Shown in pieces: positions 6,484 through 12,439 of a stretch of DNA of 19,415 nucleotides (position 1 is its first letter; each line of letters opens with the position of its first letter). Position numbers and translations under genes: made by a program. The DNA is from an uncultured Lachnospiraceae bacterium (GTDB taxonomy: Bacteria > Bacillota > Clostridia > Lachnospirales > Lachnospiraceae), in NCBI GenBank assembly GCA_947174985.1, contig CAMWLB010000014.1:1-19415 (forward strand), in the 5' to 3' direction. The notes beneath the pieces were generated by a model. It saw only the letters and a program-made list of their open reading frames with translations, searched no databases and had not been told where the DNA came from.

Positions 6484-7614
6484 CTACCCTTTTAACAGCC
6501 GCGCGACATCTCGTTTTCCGTAACACACAAAAATTACAACACTGTCAATCAGAAAAACCAACACCATACCTGCCATACCGACCTGCAAAAGCGTCCTAAA
6601 CTGCAGACCGCGTGCCATGGTTATCACGGCAGACACAGGTGAATAAAAGGGTAACGCCAGCAAGAGAGAAAAAAGCACAAGCATCAGGTTTCTGATAAGC
6701 GATTCTACCCATAGCATTTTCCTACTTGCTCCTAACGCAATACGGACTGCCATATCATACTTCTCTCTGGCAATCATACCGACAAAGAGAAACAGTATAT
6801 TAATACCGGCAAATACAATCACCATCACAGCACGCTGTATGCGGTAACGGTTTACTGTCCATATGGAATCATAGTAAAATTCTTCCTCCTGCACGCCTGT
6901 CTGCGCCGTAATTAAATTTCCCATCTCGAGTGGAAACAATCCGGCCGCAATCTGTGTCGGCCTCGCTTCTGTTCCGCTATAAGCCAGAATACGGTACTGA
7001 ATCCTTCCCCCAAGTTCAGAGGGCAGAGCAGAGACAGCCGCATAAGGAAGCAGTATGCCCCCATAGGTTCTCGGTGCACGCACGATACCCTTTACCCTAT
7101 ATGCAATGCCCGCGATTTCAACCATATCACCAGCCTCAAGACCACTTCTCGCCAATGTTCCGCCATACTCCAACAGACACACATTTTCCCCGCCTTCCGC
7201 ATAGTCTTTCTCCGAAAAGACTGCCCCCTCCACAAGCTCATAACCGGCTAACGACAGATATTCCTCACTGATAGCACAGATACCGCTTGCATAAAACGCA
7301 TCCTTTGCGCAGACTGTCAGCCCCTTGGAAAAAAAATAACCGGCAGTTTCAAATAGCCCCTCTTTAAGACAATTGTCGATTGCCGCAGCCATCTCTTCTT
7401 TATCCTTGTACTGCATCAAATATTCAATCACCGCTACATGGGGCGCATCTTCATACCGCGATACTTCCCCATCCCTTATCAGGTCATTGATATCATTGAC
7501 TGCAAGCAAAGGAAAAAGAAATCCAAGTGCCAGCGCGATAAGTAGAATAAAACTGTTGTATTTATGGTAAATAATGTATTTCCATCCGTTTTGAACTAAA
7601 AAGATAATAACCAT
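6484..7614 (-). CDS. ABC transporter permease, FtsX/MacB type (half 1)
   Basis: This 376-residue protein shares the layout of its neighbour: helix 1 at about 20-40, an extracytoplasmic domain of about 220 residues, and helices at about 262-282, 309-331 and 345-365. The coupling segment REKYDMAVRIALGASRKML after helix 2 is the classic FtsX-family signature (A.RIALGAS). It is separated from the next permease by 15 bases, with the downstream ribosome binding site straddling its stop. The annotated ATG at 7614 is preceded immediately by GAAGGG, which is too close for normal spacing, so the true start may be a nearby non-ATG codon; residues up to NGWKYI are therefore uncertain. It follows the ATPase gene with repeat S1 in between. 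Confidence 0.86.
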   Translation of the reverse strand: MVIIFLVQNGWKYIIYHKYNSFILLIALALGFLFPLLAVNDINDLIRDGEVSRYEDAPHVAVIEYLMQYKDKEEMAAAIDNCLKEGLFETAGYFFSKGLTVCAKDAFYASGICAISEEYLSLAGYELVEGAVFSEKDYAEGGENVCLLEYGGTLARSGLEAGDMVEIAGIAYRVKGIVRAPRTYGGILLPYAAVSALPSELGGRIQYRILAYSGTEARPTQIAAGLFPLEMGNLITAQTGVQEEEFYYDSIWTVNRYRIQRAVMVIVFAGINILFLFVGMIAREKYDMAVRIALGASRKMLWVESLIRNLMLVLFSLLLALPFYSPVSAVITMARGLQFRTLLQVGMAGMVLVFLIDSVVIFVCYGKRDVARLLKG

Positions 7615-7624
7615 CCCTTCTTAT

Positions 7625-7672
7625 TATATTGACATCCGAAAATGCCTAAACCCAATGAATATCATCGGGTTT
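7625..7672 (-). repeat. Intercistronic repeat S1 between ATPase and permease genes
   Basis: On the minus strand AAACCC (7667-7672), starting inside the ATPase stop codon, pairs with GGGTTT (7648-7653); the inner ATGA/TCAT also pairs. GGCAT TTTCGG ATGTC and AATATA follow. It is nearly the same as repeat S2. No U-tract follows, so it is more likely an RNA processing or spacing element than a terminator. Confidence 0.7.
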
Positions 7673-8334
7673 TATACAATTTTCCCATCCGACATGCAGA
7701 TTTTTCTGTCCGCCAAATCCGCCAGCTCTCTATCGTGTGTCACCATAATGATGGTAGTACCCTCTTCATTTAGTTCCCGTAAAAGCTTCATAATCACTCT
7801 GCCGTTTTCATAATCCAGATTGCCCGTAGGCTCATCCGCCAAGAGGGTCTGGGGATGGTTTGCCAGCGCACGGGCAATTGCCACCCGCTGCATCTCTCCG
7901 CCGGAAAGCTTCGTCGGATGCGCTTTGTATTTTTCGAAAAGACCCACCCTATCAAGCAGCGCCTTTGCCCGCTCCTTCCGCTCCTTTCCGCCGATACCGG
8001 CATACCCCAACGGCAATGCCACATTTTCCATAGCTGTCAGCTCCTTGGCCAGATGGAAAGACTGAAATACAAAGCCGATGTTGCGGTTCCGAAACTTTGC
8101 CAGTTCTCTTTCACTTAATCCCGATACAGGCGCATCATCATAATAATATTCCCCTTCCGTCTGCCTGTCCATTCCCCCCATAATATTTAAAAGCGTGCTT
8201 TTGCCGCATCCGGAGACTCCCGTTATGGCAACAAACTCTCCCTTTTCAACCTGCAGGGAAACTCCTTTCAGCGCCCTTGTCTGACTGCTTCCCTTCCCGT
8301 ATTCTCTGACAATCTGCTCCATTCTGATTAACAT
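7672..8334 (-). CDS. ABC transporter ATP-binding protein, LolD/MacB family
   Basis: A 220-residue cytoplasmic ATPase that powers the two FtsX-type permeases. Walker A GVSGCGKST is at 39-47, the Q-loop Gln at 91, the signature LSGGEMQR at 143-150, Walker B and catalytic Glu in LLADEPTGNLD (164-174), and the switch His at 200 (VTHD). The short length, LAxE-type Q-loop region and DEPTGNLD are typical of the LolD/MacB/BceA group. GAGGAGG precedes the ATG; this ribosome binding site lies within the relic permease codons. It follows the thioredoxin-like gene by 48 bases. Confidence 0.95.
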   Translation of the reverse strand: MLIRMEQIVREYGKGSSQTRALKGVSLQVEKGEFVAITGVSGCGKSTLLNIMGGMDRQTEGEYYYDDAPVSGLSERELAKFRNRNIGFVFQSFHLAKELTAMENVALPLGYAGIGGKERKERAKALLDRVGLFEKYKAHPTKLSGGEMQRVAIARALANHPQTLLADEPTGNLDYENGRVIMKLLRELNEEGTTIIMVTHDRELADLADRKICMSDGKIV

Positions 8335-8336
8335 GT

Positions 8337-8390
8337 CTATCCCTCCTCTTTCAGCGTCGCCACCACATTTTTTGCCTTAATTTCATAATT
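8337..8390 (-). pseudogene. Relic C-terminus of a lost FtsX-type permease
   Basis: Read on the minus strand, these codons give NYEIKAKNVVATLKEEG and a TAG stop, closely matching the C-terminal tail HEVRAKNVAVTLKEERI of the permease at 5218-6468, with clear base-level similarity too. The frame is closed by a TAG at 8406-8408 and overlaps the last codons of the thioredoxin-like gene in another frame. It looks like the tail of a permease whose body was deleted or replaced. It still supplies the ribosome binding site for the ATPase gene. Confidence 0.8.
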
Positions 8391-9264
8391 CCTGTAGCAG
8401 CGTCTCTATCGGAACCTCACCAATGATTCTGTATTCCTCTTCCGACTGAAAAACCAAAAAGGAGGGATACCATTCAACGCCGTAGACCAGCTTCAGCAGT
8501 GCATACTCGTCCCGCTCATGCGACGGATCCGTGTCATTGTATGTATATAGGTAATACAGGCTTCTTTTGTCCTTCCCGTCATCATTTTCAAGGATATCAT
8601 CGGCTGCTGCACAGTCCGGACAGCCATCCATGCAGAAGTAAACTATCTGCTGCTTTTCAAAATCTGCAATCCCAAAGTATTCCATTAAATAGCGGTTTGC
8701 ATTTATCCGAAGCTGTTCTTCCAGCCCTTCTTCGACTACCTGCATATACAGCTTCTCCATGCAGATTTTGATGTCCGAATTGTAGTATATGATGCTGCCC
8801 TGACTGTCAAGCAGGTACGCCGTCGGGGTCGGCGTGTTGATTGCAATGTTGTCGTTTATGCTGAAACAATTTTCGGACGCAATGCCATATTCTTCTATCA
8901 AGGACACCGGCATGGAATCACTCCACAAAAGCAGTACCTGCAGATTGTCCTCACCGAAGATACTCTGCAGCCTTCCCACAAAGCGCATTGCATCGCCGCA
9001 GCTTGAGCAGGATGGAGACAGATAGAATAAAACGGTGTTATGCTCCCCGTATTTGAATGCCGCTTCATTTCCGTCCGCATTTACTACCGGTATCGTATTA
9101 AAACTATCCCCATAACGCAAATCCTTTATGATTGTATCTGAGGTTGTCCTTATTTCTTTTGGTTCTTTTAGCTGGTTTCTCTGTAGAATGATAATGACAA
9201 ATTCCAATATGACAAGAAACAGTAATAAAACTGTCAGAATATACAATGTTCGGTTTTTCCCCAT
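8383..9264 (-). CDS. Membrane-anchored protein with two thioredoxin-like domains
   Basis: This 293-residue protein has one N-terminal helix (residues 7-28), after which the chain should face the outside. Domain 1 (about 45-175) has CSSC at 86-89 within FYLSPSCSSCGDAMRFV and a likely cis-proline at 147 (TPTAYLLD). Domain 2 (about 205-293) has CPDC at 215-218 within VYFCMDGCPDCAAADDIL and a cis-proline at 267 (YPSF). Both fit the thioredoxin fold, domain 1 nearer to TlpA/redoxin proteins. It could form, reduce or shuffle disulfides in the two six-cysteine secreted proteins encoded downstream; that role is inferred from context. The ATG at 9264 with GGAG eight bases upstream is preferred over an in-frame TTG at 9270. 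It is the first gene of the operon. Confidence 0.87.
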   Translation of the reverse strand: MGKNRTLYILTVLLLFLVILEFVIIILQRNQLKEPKEIRTTSDTIIKDLRYGDSFNTIPVVNADGNEAAFKYGEHNTVLFYLSPSCSSCGDAMRFVGRLQSIFGEDNLQVLLLWSDSMPVSLIEEYGIASENCFSINDNIAINTPTPTAYLLDSQGSIIYYNSDIKICMEKLYMQVVEEGLEEQLRINANRYLMEYFGIADFEKQQIVYFCMDGCPDCAAADDILENDDGKDKRSLYYLYTYNDTDPSHERDEYALLKLVYGVEWYPSFLVFQSEEEYRIIGEVPIETLLQEL

Positions 9265-9316
9265 TTGCAAATCTCCATTCCTGTTAATTCCTGATTTTTT
9301 TACACCCTATACAAGC

Positions 9317-9349
9317 AAACCATACACAATTATCTTACCTGTATGGTTT
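9317..9349. promoter_or_regulatory. Operator-like inverted repeat at the cassette transcription start
   Basis: AAACCATACA (9317-9326) and TGTATGGTTT (9340-9349) are a perfect 10-bp inverted repeat with a 13-base spacer. The repeat begins three bases beyond the -10 box of the cassette promoter and spans the predicted start of transcription, a position suited to a repressor. It could also form a 5' UTR hairpin. No regulator gene is seen in the cassette. Confidence 0.6.
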
Positions 9350-9351
9350 CA

Positions 9352-9379
9352 ATTATACCATCAATCAGATTCATGTCAA
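9352..9379 (-). promoter_or_regulatory. Promoter of the eight-gene cassette
   Basis: Perfect TTGACA (9374-9379) and TATAAT (9352-9357) are separated by 16 bases on the minus strand, about 88 bases before the first start codon. No comparably good promoter or terminator is seen between the following seven genes. Confidence 0.85.
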
Positions 9380-9393
9380 GTTCCTAATCCATC

Positions 9394-9422
9394 TTGTAAT
9401 CCCGCCTCCCCTATGCTACTAT
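9394..9422 (+). promoter_or_regulatory. Promoter of the short-chain reductase gene
   Basis: TTGTAA (9394-9399) and TACTAT (9417-9422) are 17 bases apart on the plus strand, 40 bases before the ATG. It is divergent from the cassette promoter, with the two -35 boxes only about 15 bases apart. Confidence 0.6.
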
Positions 9423-9462
9423 AAAACCATCTCGCAATCACCTCACAGAAAGGAACCCCTAC

Positions 9463-10179
9463 ATGAAAACAGTGCTTATCACCGGCGCGTCCCGAGGTAT
9501 CGGCGCCGCCATAGCAAGAATCTTTGCCGAAAACGGCTATCATACCTTTATCACCTGTGCGCACAGCACGGAAGCACTTTTTACGCTGCAAAAGGAGCTG
9601 ACAGACACGTTTGGCAGTCCCTGCACGGCGATTCCCTGCGACATGTCGGATTACGAAGCAGTGGAATGTCTTTTTGCACAACTTCCGCCCCTTGACGTGC
9701 TGATTAACAACGCAGGCAGGGCTTATTTCGGGCTTCTCTCCGAGATGTCCGTTGCGGACTGGCACAGCGTCATGGACACCAACCTGAGTGCCTGCTTCTA
9801 CACCTGCAGGCTTGCCATCCCCGCCATGGTCCACAGAAAAAGCGGGCGCATCTTAAACATTTCCTCCGTCTGGGGGCAGACGGGCTCCTCCATGGAGACT
9901 GCCTACTGCGCCTCCAAGGGCGGGCTGAACGCCTTTACAAAAGCGCTCGCCAAAGAGCTTGCACCCAGCAACATACAGGTCAACGCTCTTGCGCCGGGTT
10001 TCATTGACACCGACATGAACCGCTGTCTTTCCGACGAAGATTGGAATGCCCTGATAACAGAAATACCTGCCGACAGAGCCGGAACCCCCAAAGAGGCTGC
10101 CGCACTCGCGTGGCAGGTAGTAAACGCTCCCGCTTATATGACGGGACAAATTATTGCCATGGACGGCGGCTGGATTTAA
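9463..10179 (+). CDS. ymfI: Short-chain dehydrogenase, probable EF-P 5-aminopentanone reductase
   Basis: A 238-residue classical SDR using NAD(P)H in the cytoplasm. Cofactor motif TGASRGIG is at 7-14, NNAG at 82-85, the catalytic Ser in NISSVWG (around 134-135), Tyr148 and Lys152 (YCASK), and PGFIDTDMN at 178-186. SSxWGQTG, ALAKELAPSNIQVNA and PGFIDTDMN resemble the YmfI group, which reduces the 5-aminopentanone group on elongation factor P in Bacillota, more than FabG of fatty acid synthesis. The assignment within the SDR family rests on sequence feel, so FabG-like reductase is the fallback. AAAGGA lies eight bases before the ATG. The gene converges on the next one with 15 bases between stops and no obvious shared terminator. 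Confidence 0.88.
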   Translation: MKTVLITGASRGIGAAIARIFAENGYHTFITCAHSTEALFTLQKELTDTFGSPCTAIPCDMSDYEAVECLFAQLPPLDVLINNAGRAYFGLLSEMSVADWHSVMDTNLSACFYTCRLAIPAMVHRKSGRILNISSVWGQTGSSMETAYCASKGGLNAFTKALAKELAPSNIQVNALAPGFIDTDMNRCLSDEDWNALITEIPADRAGTPKEAAALAWQVVNAPAYMTGQIIAMDGGWI

Positions 10180-10194
10180 GCTTTGGCACACGCG

Positions 10195-11526
10195 CTACTC
10201 TTTTTCCTTCACCGCAGTCTTGCTGATATACGCCTTCTCAATTCTTCTGTCCTGTATATCCTCCACGTGGATATGCAGGCCGAAGCCATCCACATCGAAA
10301 CTGACGCCGTCCTCGGGGATTGCCTGCAGAAGACTGATAATCAGACCGCCCACCGTGTCGTAGTCTTCTTCCTCCATGGAAAGCTCGACGCCAAGCTCTT
10401 CCGCCAAATCATCGATGGTGGTGTTGCCGGTCACTTTCCAGAGATTATCCTCAAGCTGTACAATTTCAGGCTCTTCCTCCGGATCAAACTCGTCATAAAT
10501 ATTGCCCACGATTTCCTCCACCAAATCCTCCATGGTGACGATACCCTCCAACGCACCATATTCATCTATGATGACCGCAATATGGATTTTCTTTCTCTGC
10601 ATATCGGCAAACAACGTATCCGCGTGGATACTCTCCGGCACAAAATACGCCGGACGAAGAATATCCTTAATCTGCGGCTGCAGCCCCTTTCCTGCGGCAA
10701 GCAGAAAATCCCTTGCATACAAAATCCCGATAATATCGTCCAAATCCTCGTCATACACCGGATAACGGGAAAGGCCGCTCTCCTCTATCAGATTCAGAAT
10801 CTCCTCATTCGTGTCTCTCAGGGAAATGGCAACCACATCGGTTCGCTGCGTCATCACCCTGCGCACACTTAAATCGTCAAAATCAAAAATATTCTGAATC
10901 CATTCCTTCTCGTTCTCGTCGATATTGCCCCTTTCCTCGCCGATATCCACCATCATTCTGATTTCTTCTTCGGTAATATTTTCCACCTCTGTCTCCGGCT
11001 TTATATGCAGGATGCGCAGCACCAGATTCGTGGAAAAAGAAAGAAAGCAAATCGCAGGCTTCATGACAAAGGCAATCGCCGCTATCACCCGATAAGAAAA
11101 TTTTGCCACTCCATATGGCTTCTGCAGGGCAATCCGCTTCGGCACCAGTTCACCAAACACCAGTGTAAAATAAGCCAGTATCAAAGTAATCAGCACAATC
11201 GCAATGATGACCAGAGCCTCCTCGGAAATCACGGTAAAGCCCCAGTCCACATAAACCCACTTTACCAGATACCTTGAAAAATTCTTTGCTGCCAAAGCAC
11301 TTCCCAGATATCCGGCAATCGTGATTCCGATTTGTATTGCAGATAAAAAGGCAGACGGTTCCTCCACCAGCTTTAAAAGCCTTGCCGCATGCTTATCTCC
11401 CTCATCCTCCATCTTGTGAAGCTTCGTCGTATTTAAAGAGACGACCGCCAGCTCCGTGCCGGCAAAAAAAGCGTTCACCAAAATCAAAACAACCTGTAAT
11501 AGTAACTGTAAAATAATCGTACCCAA
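10195..11526 (-). CDS. CNNM/CorC-type (hemolysin family) CBS-domain membrane protein
   Basis: This 443-residue protein has an N-terminal DUF21/CNNM membrane domain (about 1-190; FFAGTELAVVSLN near the start), a CBS-domain pair (about 200-330; RRVMTQRTDVVAI and a later GALEGIVTMEDLVEEIVGNIYDE) and a C-terminal CorC_HlyC domain (about 350-435). Family members transport or control Mg2+ and other divalent cations; the hemolysin name is historical. The start is TTG at 11526, supported by GGAG eight bases upstream; the nearest ATG upstream is in another frame. A leader with a short acidic ORF and hairpins precedes it. The exact substrate cannot be told from sequence. Confidence 0.92.
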   Translation of the reverse strand: MGTIILQLLLQVVLILVNAFFAGTELAVVSLNTTKLHKMEDEGDKHAARLLKLVEEPSAFLSAIQIGITIAGYLGSALAAKNFSRYLVKWVYVDWGFTVISEEALVIIAIVLITLILAYFTLVFGELVPKRIALQKPYGVAKFSYRVIAAIAFVMKPAICFLSFSTNLVLRILHIKPETEVENITEEEIRMMVDIGEERGNIDENEKEWIQNIFDFDDLSVRRVMTQRTDVVAISLRDTNEEILNLIEESGLSRYPVYDEDLDDIIGILYARDFLLAAGKGLQPQIKDILRPAYFVPESIHADTLFADMQRKKIHIAVIIDEYGALEGIVTMEDLVEEIVGNIYDEFDPEEEPEIVQLEDNLWKVTGNTTIDDLAEELGVELSMEEEDYDTVGGLIISLLQAIPEDGVSFDVDGFGLHIHVEDIQDRRIEKAYISKTAVKEKE

Positions 11527-11560
11527 AATGAATTCTCCATTTCCGCATGTACTTCCGGTT

Positions 11561-11627
11561 CCTGTCTATAAAAACAGGATACACAAAAAGGCATAACCTG
11601 TCGTACTCTCGAACCACAGGCTACACC
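11561..11627 (-). promoter_or_regulatory. Attenuator-like hairpin series in the CNNM leader
   Basis: Four short segments alternate on the minus strand: GCCTGT (around 11616-11621), ACAGG (11597-11601), CCTGT (11574-11578) and ACAGG (11561-11565). Neighbouring segments can pair in mutually exclusive ways. The first pair forms a 12-bp stem (11616-11627 with 11590-11601, four G-U pairs, 14-base loop) followed by five U residues (11585-11589), so it can terminate. The simpler alternative is a terminator for the upstream DUF1538/PII-like operon. Confidence 0.5.
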
Positions 11628-11691
11628 TATCTCTATTATGCTCTATGCAATTATCCGTATTATTTTCCGCGTCGCCGTCAGCGTCGTCCAT
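11566..11691 (-). CDS. Putative 41-aa acidic leader ORF upstream of the CNNM gene
   Basis: The ORF starts MDDADGDAENNTDNC and ends in a hydrophobic stretch (FLCILFL). Eight of the first 21 residues are Asp or Glu. AGGA lies 11 bases before the ATG, a little far. The ORF begins about 38 bases after a predicted transcription start, and a terminator-like hairpin (11585-11627) is embedded in its second half. Acidic nascent chains are known to destabilise ribosomes at low Mg2+, as in the MgtL leader of enteric bacteria, and the downstream gene belongs to a Mg2+-linked family. The ORF may equally be a chance frame. Confidence 0.35.
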   Translation of the reverse strand: MDDADGDAENNTDNCIEHNRDRCSLWFESTTGYAFLCILFL

Positions 11692-11735
11692 TGCTGTTTC
11701 TTTCCTTTCACCAGTCTGAAAATTTTCTGTTCTTT

Positions 11736-11764
11736 ATATTACCATACTCTATCCCTTTATGCAA
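11736..11764 (-). promoter_or_regulatory. Candidate promoter of the CNNM gene leader
   Basis: TTGCAT (11759-11764) and TAATAT (11736-11741) are 17 bases apart on the minus strand, overlapping the last codons of the PII-like gene. It would give a leader of about 200 bases before the CNNM start. Confidence 0.4.
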
Positions 11765-12422
11765 GCCTGACTGTATGGTCAATGCCTACAGAGCAGATCA
11801 CCGCCCCCGCATCCGTCTTCATCCCGTGCTTCTTATGAATCATTTCCATAATGGCATTTCGCCTTTCGGCGGACGTCACAATCGCAATAATCTCCTTTTC
11901 CGACTGTACCGAAATCCCGTAAAACTGCGCATCCTCCGGCCCTGCCCATCTTGCTCTGATAACGGTGCCGCCCCTCGCTCCGGCTTCTCTCGCCGTGTCC
12001 ATCACAGCATCCGTATGTCCCTGGTTAACTGCTATCAAAATCAGGCTCTGACCTGTCTTTCCGCTCATCTCTACTCCTCCTGTTCCATTCTGCTGATTCA
12101 ACAACACCGTCGCCACCAGACTGCTCAGCGCCGTAAGCGGCATGTCAAATACAAGCCCGTTGCCGTAAGCGGCTCCCTGCGACTCACTGTCCAGCTTATG
12201 CAGAAGCCGCGCCGCAGTTTCTTTTGCTGCATAGCTTATCAAGATATCCTTTTCTGCGGTTCCCACACCCAGTACGTCCAGTAAATCCGAGGATGCGGTT
12301 CCCCTGCCCATACACTGATAGCTGCAGAAAACGCCCTGCTCCGCATAAAGCTTTGCCAGCGCCTTTCCCTTGCCGCGCTCCGCAAAGGTCACAATCAGTT
12401 TTACACCTTTTTTTTCTGCCAT
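11757..12422 (-). CDS. PII-like protein with two ferredoxin-like halves
   Basis: A 221-residue soluble protein. The N-terminal part (KLIVTFAERGKGKALAKLY) and the C-terminal part (about 125-221: SLILIAVNQGHTDAVMDTA, EAGARGGTVIRARWAG, SEKEIIAIVTS, MEMIHKKHG) follow the beta-alpha-beta pattern of PII signalling proteins, and GARGGTVIRAR matches the T-loop base of that family. Canonical PII is about 112 residues, so this is a double-length form. It follows the DUF1538 gene by 17 bases and GGAGG precedes its ATG. By analogy with GlnK-AmtB and other PII-transporter pairs it may gate or sense for the neighbouring membrane protein; no ligand can be assigned. Confidence 0.75.
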   Translation of the reverse strand: MAEKKGVKLIVTFAERGKGKALAKLYAEQGVFCSYQCMGRGTASSDLLDVLGVGTAEKDILISYAAKETAARLLHKLDSESQGAAYGNGLVFDMPLTALSSLVATVLLNQQNGTGGVEMSGKTGQSLILIAVNQGHTDAVMDTAREAGARGGTVIRARWAGPEDAQFYGISVQSEKEIIAIVTSAERRNAIMEMIHKKHGMKTDAGAVICSVGIDHTVRLA

Positions 12423-12439
12423 GATTCCTCCGCTATTTT

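Noticed and set aside
7648..7672. Intrinsic terminator after the ABC ATPase gene
   Set aside because: The hairpin lacks a U-tract on the minus strand and the operon clearly continues into the permeases.
11590..11627. tRNA or tRNA-like gene (contains GGTTCGA)
   Set aside because: No acceptor, D-arm or anticodon arm can be drawn; the bases form one long hairpin instead.
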